Of a stretch of 64,000 nt of DNA, positions 28,853 to 37,821 are shown in pieces. The first letter of the stretch is position 1. Each line of letters starts with the position of its first letter. The stretch comes from Rhodospirillaceae bacterium (GTDB lineage: Bacteria; Pseudomonadota; Alphaproteobacteria; Rhodospirillales; Rhodospirillaceae): assembly GCA_002737725.1 (NCBI GenBank), contig NSIP01000001.1, positions 398,921 through 462,920 of the forward strand. The letters run 5' to 3'. A program made the position numbers and the translations under genes. Below the pieces are notes generated by a model. It searched no databases, was not told the origin of the DNA, and saw only the letters and a program-made list of their open reading frames with translations.

Positions 28853-29560
28853 TTAGTTTGTCACGGCCGAGGTTTGTTTAGGCGCAGGCGTGTAATTTCT
28901 CAATTTCACAGTAATTATGCCGTCGTCCTGCCAGGGGCTGACGTCGAGATCCACGCCCAAGATTTTGGCATAGGCCATAAAGCGCGGTGTTGTCCAGTTG
29001 TCGTGAATCCATTTCTCGGTGATGTCGTGCTGGCTTAGCCGCGTGGTCTGTTCCAGTACATGACCGAAGGGGCTGCGATAACGGCGCATCCCAGGCGCGG
29101 TCTCGGTATCGAGCACCAGTTGCCAATGGCAGGTGGTTTGGTCAAATACGGCTTTCAGCGCCAGCTCTTTGTCGCCAGATTTCTCAATCATTTTAGCGAC
29201 GCGCTTTAGCATCGGCATTTCGGTGTCAACTTCGTGCTGCACGGCTTCGGAAACTAAGCCTTTGTTCTTGGAAAACTGCATGCTGGTCAGGTGATGCTTC
29301 ACCAGTGCGTCATTCACTTCGTGCTGGTAGGCGTCGTTGTCGTTCATGGTTTTGACAACCATGTTCATCACCAGGCCCAGGTCGCGCTCGCGTCCTTCCC
29401 AGCCCGAGTAGCGTCCCATTGTTTTTTGCTTGCTCTCCGCGCCTGCGGGCTTGCCGGGTTTTTCGGTTGCGGCGGGTGCAGGCTCGGCCGCGAAACTGGG
29501 CAGGGTTAATGCGGCGCCCACGGATAAGGCGATCACAGCGGTGAATGTTTTAAAGGTCAT
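28853..29560 (-). CDS. Exported protein of unknown function
   Basis: Predicted protein of 235 residues from ATG 29560, which begins directly with a Sec signal peptide (FKTFTAVIALSVGAALTLPS) and cleavage near SFAAEP. A proline- and lysine-rich linker to about residue 55 is followed by a largely helical domain (GLVMNMVVKTMNDND, EMPMLKRVAKMIEKSGDKE) and a C-terminal part with HWQLVLDTE and WIHDNWTTPRFMAYAKILGV. I do not recognise a family. The frame is open upstream to 29620, but the signal peptide argues for the later start. It is divergent from the MFS gene. Confidence 0.7.
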   Translation of the reverse strand: MTFKTFTAVIALSVGAALTLPSFAAEPAPAATEKPGKPAGAESKQKTMGRYSGWEGRERDLGLVMNMVVKTMNDNDAYQHEVNDALVKHHLTSMQFSKNKGLVSEAVQHEVDTEMPMLKRVAKMIEKSGDKELALKAVFDQTTCHWQLVLDTETAPGMRRYRSPFGHVLEQTTRLSQHDITEKWIHDNWTTPRFMAYAKILGVDLDVSPWQDDGIITVKLRNYTPAPKQTSAVTN

Positions 29561-29746
29561 CTCATAGCTCCCCAGACGTCCATGACAATGGCCACACTCT
29601 ATATGAAATGACCGTCGCACGGGAGAGGCGCTGTGACGTCATCTCCTACCGACCGCAGCGCGGGCGGCCTTGTCTTTAGCGCCACCGCCGCCCAGAGTAT
29701 AATCGGCTATTTTAGAAATTCACAGTTTGAAGAAGGACTTGCGGTA

Positions 29747-31018
29747 ATGTCGGGGACGCTCATCGGCGATATCCAGCGCCGCCGGGCGCTAATTTTGTTG
29801 TTCTTAGTCTCGCTGTTCAACTACGGCGACCGCAACATGATCGGCGTGTTGGTTCCCTCCATCAAAGCCGACTTGCAACTCAGCGATACGGAAATTGGTT
29901 TTATTACGGGCCTCGCGTTTTCCGTCTTCTACGCCCTCATGGGCATTCCCATCGCGCGGCTGGCCGATCGGTTTTCGCGGCGTGGCGTCGTGTCGATTGC
30001 CTTAGCGGTCTGGAGCGCCATGACGGTGGCGTGTGGGCTCGCGCAGAATTTCGCACAATTGGCTTTAGCGCGCGTCATGGTGGGTGTGGGCGAAGCAGGC
30101 GCCACACCGCCATCCCACGCCATCATTGCTGATATTTTTCCCAAAGCACGCCGCGCGTTTGCATTGTCGGTGTATGCGCTGGGCTCGCCCATGGGTGTGA
30201 TTATCGCCTACATGGGCGGCGCATGGTTGGCGCAAGAGTACGGCTGGCGTGTCACGCTGTTTGTCTTCGGGCTGCCGGGGATCGCTATTGCCATTATTGT
30301 TTTCCTCTTTTTGCCAGAGCCGCTGCGCGGTCATTCTGATGCCGTGGCGGGCGACGCTCCGCTTGTGCCCGTGCGTGTGACTGAGACATTAAAAATACTA
30401 ATGTCGCGGCCAGCGTTTCGTCACAACGCGATTGCATCTGGATTATTCGCGTTCCTGTGGTTTGGGCTCATGTCATGGGCGCCGTCGTTCTTCACCCGCA
30501 CGCATAATATGTCTATCGGGCAAGTAGGCGCGTGGCTGTCGCTTGCATTGGGGGTGTCGCAGTTTTTGGGTGTGTGGATTGGCGGCGTGTTGGGTGACCG
30601 CCTCGCGCGCAAAGATGTGCGCTGGTACGCGTGGCTGTGTGGCATCGTTATGGTGGCCTCCACGCCGTTCTATTTCCTGGTGTTCCTCACGCCCTTACCA
30701 TTGCTGGCCATTGGCGCGCTGTTCTTCCCCATTCTCATCGCCATCATGCAAAGCGGGCCGCAGCACTGGATTACGCAAGCCGTGGCTGGCCCGCGCATGC
30801 GCACCACAGCCACCGCACTTTATTTGCTGATTGTGAATCTGATTTCGGGATTTGGCGCACAAACCATCGGCATCCTCAGCGACGTGTTGAAAGATCGCTT
30901 TGGCGTCAACTCGCTGGGTGTAGCGCTGTTGGGCGTGGCTGTGGTGTTCAGCCTCTGGTCGGCGGTGCACTTCTTCCTGATCGCGCGCACGCTCAAAGAC
31001 GATATCGCAACGTCTTAG
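29747..31018 (+). CDS. MFS transporter, spinster-like
   Basis: Predicted protein of 423 residues with 12 membrane segments. AGAAGGA precedes the ATG at 29747; the open frame extends upstream but that part is not transporter-like. Hallmarks are LVSLFNYGDRNMIGVLVP in TM1, the loop 2-3 motif GIPIARLADRFSRR and VMVGVGEAGATPPSHAIIAD. This signature is typical of the spinster-type branch of the major facilitator superfamily, which carries lipids, sphingoid or aromatic compounds by proton coupling. The substrate here is unknown. Confidence 0.88.
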   Translation: MSGTLIGDIQRRRALILLFLVSLFNYGDRNMIGVLVPSIKADLQLSDTEIGFITGLAFSVFYALMGIPIARLADRFSRRGVVSIALAVWSAMTVACGLAQNFAQLALARVMVGVGEAGATPPSHAIIADIFPKARRAFALSVYALGSPMGVIIAYMGGAWLAQEYGWRVTLFVFGLPGIAIAIIVFLFLPEPLRGHSDAVAGDAPLVPVRVTETLKILMSRPAFRHNAIASGLFAFLWFGLMSWAPSFFTRTHNMSIGQVGAWLSLALGVSQFLGVWIGGVLGDRLARKDVRWYAWLCGIVMVASTPFYFLVFLTPLPLLAIGALFFPILIAIMQSGPQHWITQAVAGPRMRTTATALYLLIVNLISGFGAQTIGILSDVLKDRFGVNSLGVALLGVAVVFSLWSAVHFFLIARTLKDDIATS

Positions 31019-31125
31019 AACGCCGTGCGGAAAAGTGTATGCGGTTTTCCGTAAAAAACGGCGCGACCAAAAAATAACTTAGAGCAAGTGGCTGATTCTA
31101 ACTTTAAGCGGCTTGCTTTAGAGGC

Positions 31126-31662
31126 TTAAGTTCCCAACGACCGCGCTAATGCTGCCGCTGCGCGAGCCCGCGCGCCGTTATCATTGGCAATGGGCGTGGC
31201 GCGCAGCTTCGGCGGTTCCATAGTCTCCACGCGCTTTTTTAAGGCCGCGTTCATGGCCTCGAAGCCTTCGCGGAACATCGCAAAATAATCGTCTTTCAAG
31301 ACAGCCGTCATCAGCCCTTCGGCGCGCATGCATTGGTGGAACTTCACGCCGCCTTTGCGTTGGGTAATGCGAAACCAGTGCTCGATGGTCAACATACCCG
31401 GAAACCAGGCGCTATGCTCCCAGCGAATTTCGTGGTCGTCCTCGACCTTCACAATCGTCGGGGTGATCACATGGTTGGCTTGGTTGCGGTCATCTTGGAT
31501 TTTCAGCTTCATGGTCACCGTCAACCGTTCACCCACCATGGGGTGCCCGTCGATGCCGATGATAAAGGGGTTCCAATCGGCGTAATGGCGAAACGCCGCA
31601 GCATGATGCCAAACCACGTCTGGCTTGGCGTCGATTTCGATGAAGGTGGCGAGGTCTTTCAT
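31126..31662 (-). CDS. SRPBCC-family protein (START/polyketide-cyclase fold)
   Basis: Predicted protein of 178 residues with the typical helix-grip start TFIEIDAKPDVVWHHAAAF, then DWNPFIIGIDGHP, VGERLTVTMKL and a long C-terminal helix (FAMFREGFEAMNAALKKR). Members bind hydrophobic ligands in a deep cavity; many are coenzyme-Q-binding or stress-related. A tail of about 25 residues (TPIANDNGARARAAAALARS) is probably disordered. It is alone on the minus strand, divergent from the VOC gene, with a short intergenic region. Confidence 0.8.
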   Translation of the reverse strand: MKDLATFIEIDAKPDVVWHHAAAFRHYADWNPFIIGIDGHPMVGERLTVTMKLKIQDDRNQANHVITPTIVKVEDDHEIRWEHSAWFPGMLTIEHWFRITQRKGGVKFHQCMRAEGLMTAVLKDDYFAMFREGFEAMNAALKKRVETMEPPKLRATPIANDNGARARAAAALARSLGT

Positions 31663-31768
31663 GGGTGTCTGAAGTCCTGATTCGCTCTAATTTAGGTGGA
31701 GATCGTTTGAGAGTCTTGGTTATATTGATGATCTCGTCGTAATATTTATTTTCTCTCAGGTGCAACTG

Positions 31769-32809
31769 ATGTCAGCGTTTACGTTCGATAACGCCAGTTC
31801 GCCCCTCGCCGCCGCCATTCTAGGGGTGTCGCGCATTGATACAGCACTGGCGTTTTACCGCGATGTCATTGGGCTTGATGCCACTGAACCTGTCACGTGG
31901 TCGGGTTCGGCTTTTGAAAAGCACTTCGCGCTACCCAAAGGGTCATCGGCCAAAGCCGTGATGTTTGGCTTTCATGCGGCACCGGGAACGGGCCCCAAAG
32001 TCGGGCGCGTGCTGGCGCTTGAGTTCAATGCTGCGGATCGTAAGGTGATTCCGACCAAAGGCGACCGTACCTATCGCGGGCTGTGGAATCTCAATTTCTA
32101 TGTGGATGATATCCGCGCCACAACAAAAGTGCTCCAAGCCAAAGGCTACGATTTCTGGAGCGAGCCCGTGGGCTACGAGGTCAGCGCCAAAGCCGGTGCG
32201 CCGGTGGAAGTGCTGTTCGATGGGCCCGATGGCTTGGCCATCAATCTGGTGGAACTCACCGGCGATGAAACCACCACGGTCGGCAAACTCAAAAAAGAAG
32301 TCGACCGGCTGAGCAAAACTAAAATGGGCTTTACCCAAGTTGCCACCACATCCCACAGCATTATCCATCGCGACAAAGCGCTGGCGTTTTATACCCGCGT
32401 TTTGGCTATGGAAGTGCGCATTGACGATATTTTGGGCAAGCCCGAGACCAATCATTTCCTGGGCCGCCCGCCCGAGGCCAAAACGCGGGCGACCTTCATG
32501 GCGGGCGCGCATCAGTTAGGGAAAGTGGCGCTGTCACACCCCGAGAACTATAGCGCCCCGAACAAGGTGCCTTTGGCCGTGCCGCCCAACATTGGTTACT
32601 TGGCACAAAGTTTCTGCGTGCCCTCGATTTTGCGCGCGCAAGATGCATGCAATTCGATTGGAGCAGAGTTGTTCTCGCCCATGATGGAAATTGAAATTCC
32701 AGGTTTAGGCCTGACGGCGGCGATGATCGTGCGCAATCCCGGCTCCGGCGCGCTGATGCATCTGTTCGAGGACAACGCCGTCAGCTTCCGCGCCAGGGGC
32801 ATGTTCTGA
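31769..32809 (+). CDS. Two-module VOC (glyoxalase/dioxygenase superfamily) protein
   Basis: Predicted protein of 346 residues from ATG 31769 (a GTG at 31760 is the alternative). Two VOC modules are seen: ILGVSRIDTALAFYRDVIGL at about residues 15-145 and TSHSIIHRDKALAFYTRVLA at about 195-340. These proteins bind a metal and catalyse isomerisation, epoxide opening or extradiol cleavage. The TGA stop shares its last base with the next gene's ATG (TGATG), so it is cotranslated with the reductase at 32809; both may act on the same small molecule. Confidence 0.8.
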   Translation: MSAFTFDNASSPLAAAILGVSRIDTALAFYRDVIGLDATEPVTWSGSAFEKHFALPKGSSAKAVMFGFHAAPGTGPKVGRVLALEFNAADRKVIPTKGDRTYRGLWNLNFYVDDIRATTKVLQAKGYDFWSEPVGYEVSAKAGAPVEVLFDGPDGLAINLVELTGDETTTVGKLKKEVDRLSKTKMGFTQVATTSHSIIHRDKALAFYTRVLAMEVRIDDILGKPETNHFLGRPPEAKTRATFMAGAHQLGKVALSHPENYSAPNKVPLAVPPNIGYLAQSFCVPSILRAQDACNSIGAELFSPMMEIEIPGLGLTAAMIVRNPGSGALMHLFEDNAVSFRARGMF

Positions 32810-33810
32810 TGACCAGCACGATGCGCGCGATGGTGGCCGATGCGCCCGGTGCGCCGAGCGTTTTGCAACTCAAAACCGTCGCGGTACCGACGCCGGGTGA
32901 TGGCCAAGCACTGATGCGGGTGGCTTACGTGGGCATGAACCCGCTCGATGCCATGGCGCGCGACGGAAAAATAGATTTTCTGCCGATCACCTGGCCGTTC
33001 ATTGCGGGCCTTGAGAAAGCCGGCATTATCACGGCCGTGGGCACAGGCGTTGACGCATCATTGATCGGCCAACGCGTGATTGCGCGCTCTGAGTTTGGTG
33101 GTTATGGCGAGTACGCACTGGTCAAAGCGAAATTGCTGTTAAAGCTCGACCCGCGCATTGATCTCAAAACCGGGTGTGTTTATCGCGGCTGTTCGTTCAC
33201 CGCCTGGCACGGCCTTTATAAAGCCGGCCATCTACAAAAAGGCGAAACCGTGCTGGTGCATTCGGCCGCCGGGGCCATCGGCATCATGGCGGTCCAAATC
33301 GCAAAAGATGCAGGCTGCACAGTGGTTGGGCTTTGCGGTGGGCCTAAGAAAGTGGCCTATGCCAAATCCTTTGGCGCGGACCATGTGTTCGATTATTTGC
33401 AACCCGATTGGGCTGACAACGCAAAGGCGGCCGCGCAAGGCAAAGGCTTCGATGTCATCCTTGATGGCAACGGTGGACCCAATGCAGAAAAAAATATCGG
33501 CTTGGCCGCGCCCTTAGGTCGGGTCGTCTATATCGGGGCCACGGCTGGCAGCTACCCAGCGCCCGTTCCAATCCCGACGCTAATTTTCAAAAACATCAGC
33601 GTTGTGGGCATGAACTTAGCCCCCATTGAAGATATGCCGGGCAGCGCCACCGACCACACCATCATCGACGCGGCCGCCACCGGGCGTTGGAAAATCCCGA
33701 TCTCCGAGGTTGTGGATTTAGAAAATGCCTCTGATTTGCACGCCCGGCTTGAGGCCCGCCGCGTCATGGGCCGCGCTGTCATCCGAGTCGGCGGTGATTT
33801 GCCCGTGTAA
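32809..33810 (+). CDS. Zinc-binding-dehydrogenase-family quinone/enoyl oxidoreductase
   Basis: Predicted protein of 333 residues of the MDR superfamily. The N-terminal GroES-like domain (AYVGMNPLDAMARDG, WPFIAGLEKAGIITAVGTGV) is followed by a Rossmann domain with VLVHSAAGAIGIMAVQIAKD as its NAD(P)-binding motif. Structural zinc cysteines are absent, which places it among the quinone oxidoreductases. It would reduce quinones or enones with NADPH. It starts on the last base of the VOC gene's stop codon. Confidence 0.88.
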   Translation: MTSTMRAMVADAPGAPSVLQLKTVAVPTPGDGQALMRVAYVGMNPLDAMARDGKIDFLPITWPFIAGLEKAGIITAVGTGVDASLIGQRVIARSEFGGYGEYALVKAKLLLKLDPRIDLKTGCVYRGCSFTAWHGLYKAGHLQKGETVLVHSAAGAIGIMAVQIAKDAGCTVVGLCGGPKKVAYAKSFGADHVFDYLQPDWADNAKAAAQGKGFDVILDGNGGPNAEKNIGLAAPLGRVVYIGATAGSYPAPVPIPTLIFKNISVVGMNLAPIEDMPGSATDHTIIDAAATGRWKIPISEVVDLENASDLHARLEARRVMGRAVIRVGGDLPV

Positions 33811-33971
33811 AGGCATACAATAATATAGCAACACCTTGAGAAAAATCAAAAAACGGTGGGCGGCAAACAACGAATGCATTGTGTCGCTAAGGACACTTTG
33901 GCTATAGTAATGTCATCGGAACGACGTTTGGGGGTGACCTTCAACGTCTCACCACTAGAGGGGGATGCATC

Positions 33972-34214
33972 ATGAAACATACACTTTTGGCAGCTCTAAC
34001 GATGAGCATGTCGGCTGTCATCGCGGCGCCAGTTCTTGCCCACGCGGGCGATCACACGCACACGAGCTTTTTGTGGAATGTTGTTCACTTCATGACCAAC
34101 CCAGATCACCTGCTGCCCTTGGCTGCAGCGGTGGGCGTGATTGCGATTTACGTCATAAAGCCAGCTTTTTTACAGCGTGCGCTCAGCGCTCTGTCGCGCC
34201 GTAAGTTGAAGTAA
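33972..34214 (+). CDS. Small exported or membrane protein with His-rich segment
   Basis: Predicted protein of 80 residues. A signal peptide (LLAALTMSMSAVIAAPVLA) is followed by HAGDHTHTSFLWNVVHF, a short histidine-rich stretch, then a single membrane helix (LPLAAAVGVIAIYVI) and a basic tail RRKLK. The topology suggests a periplasmic His cluster anchored to the inner membrane. No family is recognised with certainty. A GGGGG-rich ribosome site precedes the ATG. It leads a group of three same-strand genes ending with the His-tailed bicupin. Confidence 0.7.
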   Translation: MKHTLLAALTMSMSAVIAAPVLAHAGDHTHTSFLWNVVHFMTNPDHLLPLAAAVGVIAIYVIKPAFLQRALSALSRRKLK

Positions 34215-34247
34215 TCGATTGATCCATTCTCAGGGAAGGACCCTCCC

Positions 34248-34526
34248 ATGACTCTTGGCAGCACTACCATCAAGGGCAATCTCCGCCCGAAGTTCACGAA
34301 AGAAGAAGCGGCCTTTATCAAGCAAGAACTGGCCGAGCAGATTGACCGCTACAAAAAAATTGTCGCCGAGCAGGAAGCGCTTACGCCGCAGCGCGAGAAG
34401 TGGGTGAAAGAATTCCTCGAACGTATTCAAAGCCGTGGCTTCCATGTGCACGCAGGTCTGAAGCGCGTGATCCCCAAAAACGAAGTGCGCCCGCGCGACG
34501 GTCGCCCGCTTCAAGTTATTTTTTAA
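34248..34526 (+). CDS. Small conserved-looking protein of unknown function
   Basis: Predicted protein of 92 residues, soluble and highly charged. The middle (KEEAAFIKQELAEQIDRYKK to about residue 60) should form a long amphipathic helix or coiled coil; the end RGFHVHAGLKRVIPKNEVRP is basic. GGAAGGA precedes the ATG. It lies 33 bases after the small membrane protein and 12 bases before the bicupin gene, so it is probably expressed with both. No function can be assigned. Confidence 0.65.
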   Translation: MTLGSTTIKGNLRPKFTKEEAAFIKQELAEQIDRYKKIVAEQEALTPQREKWVKEFLERIQSRGFHVHAGLKRVIPKNEVRPRDGRPLQVIF

Positions 34527-34538
34527 GGAGCCGCCCCC

Positions 34539-35546
34539 ATGCCTCGTCCACATATTGAACCGTTTGTTGATCGCGACGTCGGCTTTAAAAAGCTCGGCCT
34601 GCCCGGGTTCAGAAAGGGCATTCAATACAAAATGCTCTCGATGGATAAAGAAAACGGCTCGTGCACCATGACGGTGCAATACGACGCCGGGTTCAAGCAG
34701 CCGCCGGGCTTTAGCTATTCGGAAATGGAACTCTTCATTATGGAAGGGCACATAATGATCGGCGGCAAAAAATGCGAGAAGGGTACCTACATTTTCGCCC
34801 CTGCCGGAACCTCATTGCCCGCGTTTTCCACCAGCGAAGGCGCGCTAGGCTTGGTGTTCTACAACTTCGGTCCGCCGTCGTTCCAAGAATCTGACTCTGA
34901 TCATCAAAATGCCGACAAGTCACAACAGCGCAAGATGATCAGCTCGTATGACGGGTTGGATTGGCAAGTGCCCACGCTGTTCCCGCAAACGGCCCCTGGC
35001 TGCTTGCTGAAAATTCTGCACCTCGACCCCAAAACTTTCGGCATGACGTTCTTGTATTGCATGGTGCCCGGCTTCTGGCAGGACAACATCAGCTATCACG
35101 ACGTCGCCGAAGAGGCCTACCACATCTGGGGCACCAGCTGGATGATGCAGTTCGGCGATCTGCCCACGGGCGGTTACTTCTATCGCCCGGCGTACATCAA
35201 CCACGGGTGCTTTAAATCTGATCTAGGCATTCTGGCCATTGGCCGCACCGATGGCGATTTGCACAACTACTTCCATCACGATCCGTTCTCGAGCCCGGAA
35301 GAAAACCACCACCGCGCCGCGGCCAAATTGGCCCGCATGAAGCCTGCGTTGTACCAGTGGATTTTGACCAACGAGCACAACCACTTGCCCCACGACTTTG
35401 AATTCCCCGACGATACCTATTCGACGGAAGGCTACGATTCAGGCATTCACATGCACGACGACGGCACGTCGCACGCGCACAAAGCCAGCGGTGCCCATAG
35501 CCACCTGAACACACCAAAAATCTCGAAGAAGAAAAGTAAGAAGTAA
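34539..35546 (+). CDS. Bicupin-like protein with His-rich C-terminal tail
   Basis: Predicted protein of 335 residues, preceded by AAGGAG. Two beta-barrel halves are visible: residues about 30-115 (MELFIMEGHIMIGGKK, then KGTYIFAPAGTSLPAFS) and about 145-245 (YHDVAEEAYHIWGTSW, then GYFYRPAYINHGCF). The pattern resembles DUF4437-type bicupins. The last 40 residues are histidine-rich (GIHMHDDGTSHAHKASGAHS) and end in lysines, a plausible metal-binding tail. A strong terminator follows. Catalytic role unknown. Confidence 0.7.
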   Translation: MPRPHIEPFVDRDVGFKKLGLPGFRKGIQYKMLSMDKENGSCTMTVQYDAGFKQPPGFSYSEMELFIMEGHIMIGGKKCEKGTYIFAPAGTSLPAFSTSEGALGLVFYNFGPPSFQESDSDHQNADKSQQRKMISSYDGLDWQVPTLFPQTAPGCLLKILHLDPKTFGMTFLYCMVPGFWQDNISYHDVAEEAYHIWGTSWMMQFGDLPTGGYFYRPAYINHGCFKSDLGILAIGRTDGDLHNYFHHDPFSSPEENHHRAAAKLARMKPALYQWILTNEHNHLPHDFEFPDDTYSTEGYDSGIHMHDDGTSHAHKASGAHSHLNTPKISKKKSKK

Positions 35547-35572
35547 CTTTTTCTCTACTGTGCTTTTCACAT

Positions 35573-35606
35573 AAACCGCCCGCTGAAACTCAGCGGGCGG
35601 TTTTTT
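35573..35606 (+). terminator. Rho-independent terminator after the bicupin gene
   Basis: A perfect 10-bp GC-rich stem (35576-35585 with 35591-35600), extended by AAA/TTT pairing, has a 5-base loop AAACT and is followed by six T on the plus strand. It ends the 33972-35546 unit and lies just before the stop of the convergent TonB receptor gene. Confidence 0.92.
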
Positions 35607-35612
35607 CTGATC

Positions 35613-37562
35613 TCAAAAATCTGCCGCCATGCTCGCTTCAACGCGGCGCGATTCGAAGGCGTTGATTTGCCCGGACGCGTTAGGCGTGACGCTGAATGTA
35701 TTTGAAAGATTCAGGCCCTGAAGACGGAACTTCACCGGCGTATTTGCGATCGTGGTCGTGTATCGCACACCGGCATCAAGCGTGACCGCGCCTGAAACGC
35801 GGTGCGCATTACTGACCGTGATATAGCGCGATGAGACGCTCTCAACTTTCATATCTAACGCCAAGCCCTGCACCGCTTTTGGGCGATACTGCGCGTTTAT
35901 GCGGATCAGGCGCGGGATCGGGCCCACCTCGGTTAAGCTACTGGCGCTGGGCCCCGTAGTGCTGCTGATGCGCGGCCGCAGGGCCACCGCACCGGCCACC
36001 AGCGTCACTTCATCGGTGATGTTTCCAGCCAATGAGAACTCAACGCCGCTATGCCGAATGTCGCCCAACTGACGGAAAATCCTGGCCTGATCTAACCCAT
36101 AGTAAGGCTTGTCGATCACAAAAACGTCGGCCACCAATTGCAGCCCGTGTCGAATTGTGTAGCGCACGCCAGCGTCAATCTGACGCGTCAGTTCAGCGGG
36201 CACGGCTTCGTCACGATTGATCGCGTTGCCGGGTGCGGTACCCAGTTCCTCAAGCCCGCATGCGTAGCTTGCAAACAGCGCGATGTCCGATGACACATAT
36301 GCTGCTGCGCCTGCGTTATAAAGCAACGGCGATTTTCGCCCCGTCACGGGCATAGCATTGGCCCGTGTGAGGGTACGTTCATATTCTGATTTTTGCACCG
36401 CCACGCTTAACTGCCCAACTTTGCTCCACACCCCTTCATAGGCGAGGCCGCCGGTGACTTGCCGCGTTTCACTTAAGTTCGTGGCGCTAGGGTTGAAGGT
36501 CGGCTCTGGCCGATCAGGGATGGCTACGATTGACACCGGACCGAATTGGCGAAGGTCACCCCCGCCCGATGTGCTGCTGCGGTCGCGTGCGCGCGTGGTG
36601 ATGTAGATGGTGTGGCGACGCACATCTTCGTCGAAAGTTTTCGATAGTCGAATTTCGCCCGAGGTTGATGTCGTTGCGCGGCGCGGTGATTTTTCGATGG
36701 CGTAATTCCCGACCCCTTGCGCATTAGTGTTCAGCACAAAGCCGGTGAAGGATTGCGGCGTAATGTTCTCAGAGTGGAAAATTCCGGCTTGCAATTTCCA
36801 ATCATCGGCCATGTCCCATTGGCTGATGGCGCCATAATTGAAAAGCTGGAATCCAAAAAATAGCCAATCGGGCGCGTACAGATCTTGCTGGCGGTATTTT
36901 GGCGCATCATTGTCACCAATAAAAATGCGCGGCCTATCTCCACCGACAGCGCGGGTATCTGTTGCACTCCAAAACGGGGTTAGTGAAAAGTTTTCGTTGG
37001 GGGTCCAGTGCGCCGTAAGGCTGCCCGCGAAGTTACGGTCGCGCACCGCAACCAGGTGTGCTGCATTACGCCCAAAACTAAATCCTGCCCCGACGCTTAA
37101 CACATCCTTGATCACGGGCATCTGCGTATCAATTTCGATCAAGGGGCGTGAATACCCCAACACTGCGCCAAGCCCTACCAAGAGACTGGTGATCGGTTTT
37201 TGACCGGGCGTGCGCAGCTCAAAATCGACGACACCGGTGGGTGCTGGAAACGGATAGCCTTGCGCGCTAATGCCCACATGCACGGTCGATCCGCGCAGCA
37301 GGCGATTGTTGGGCGCAGTGGCTTGGTCGAAATATAGACCATTGATGCGCAAGTTCCCTGCTTGGCTGGGGTTAAACCCACGCGCGCTGGCCGAGGTGTA
37401 GAGCCCAATTACTTCGTTGCCGACAACCGAGCCGAAGGCATCGCCGGCTTGGGCGACCGCATTCTCCGCTGTGCGTTGGGCCAGCGCTGAACCCGCGAAG
37501 GCGCAGATGAACGCCTGAACACTCGCGGCCAGAATGAGTCTGGTTAAATGATTCGACAACAT
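35613..37562 (-). CDS. TonB-dependent receptor
   Basis: Predicted protein of 649 residues with a signal peptide ending near GSALAQR. The plug region is at about residues 35-150 (GNEVIGLYTSASARGFNPSQ, NLRINGLYFDQ) and is followed by alternating beta strands of a 22-stranded barrel, ending ASMAADF with the usual C-terminal aromatic. I see no clear TonB box. Substrates of this family are siderophores, B12, sugars and other large nutrients. Its promoter region (37563-37821) is shared with a divergent amine oxidase gene and holds a perfect palindrome. Confidence 0.85.
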   Translation of the reverse strand: MLSNHLTRLILAASVQAFICAFAGSALAQRTAENAVAQAGDAFGSVVGNEVIGLYTSASARGFNPSQAGNLRINGLYFDQATAPNNRLLRGSTVHVGISAQGYPFPAPTGVVDFELRTPGQKPITSLLVGLGAVLGYSRPLIEIDTQMPVIKDVLSVGAGFSFGRNAAHLVAVRDRNFAGSLTAHWTPNENFSLTPFWSATDTRAVGGDRPRIFIGDNDAPKYRQQDLYAPDWLFFGFQLFNYGAISQWDMADDWKLQAGIFHSENITPQSFTGFVLNTNAQGVGNYAIEKSPRRATTSTSGEIRLSKTFDEDVRRHTIYITTRARDRSSTSGGGDLRQFGPVSIVAIPDRPEPTFNPSATNLSETRQVTGGLAYEGVWSKVGQLSVAVQKSEYERTLTRANAMPVTGRKSPLLYNAGAAAYVSSDIALFASYACGLEELGTAPGNAINRDEAVPAELTRQIDAGVRYTIRHGLQLVADVFVIDKPYYGLDQARIFRQLGDIRHSGVEFSLAGNITDEVTLVAGAVALRPRISSTTGPSASSLTEVGPIPRLIRINAQYRPKAVQGLALDMKVESVSSRYITVSNAHRVSGAVTLDAGVRYTTTIANTPVKFRLQGLNLSNTFSVTPNASGQINAFESRRVEASMAADF

Positions 37563-37657
37563 GCAGAGCTCCCTCGACCGCCTATCGGCGTTCCCTGTCT
37601 TGTCTCTCGTATTTCGGTACGCACGTCAAATAAGTTGTCCACTCGGTGGCCGATATA

Positions 37658-37684
37658 ACCGGTTATTATGCATTAATAACCGGT
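37658..37684. promoter_or_regulatory. 27-bp perfect palindrome, probable operator
   Basis: Two 11-base arms, ACCGGTTATTA and its exact reverse complement, flank the 5-base centre TGCAT. It lies between the TonB receptor (start 37562) and the amine oxidase (start 37822), a typical place for a dimeric repressor or activator site controlling both. It has no T-run and is not a terminator. The cognate regulator is not identified; the LysR gene at 39673 is one candidate. Confidence 0.65.
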
Positions 37685-37821
37685 GGAACCCGTCTGACCG
37701 CCATCCGAATCACATCGCTGCGTGGCGTTGACCAACACACGATGACGTCTAAACTTCGTTTCTTGCCGAAGTCGCAGCAGGGCGATCATCTGTTGCGGCC
37801 AATAAATAGGAATCCGAGATC

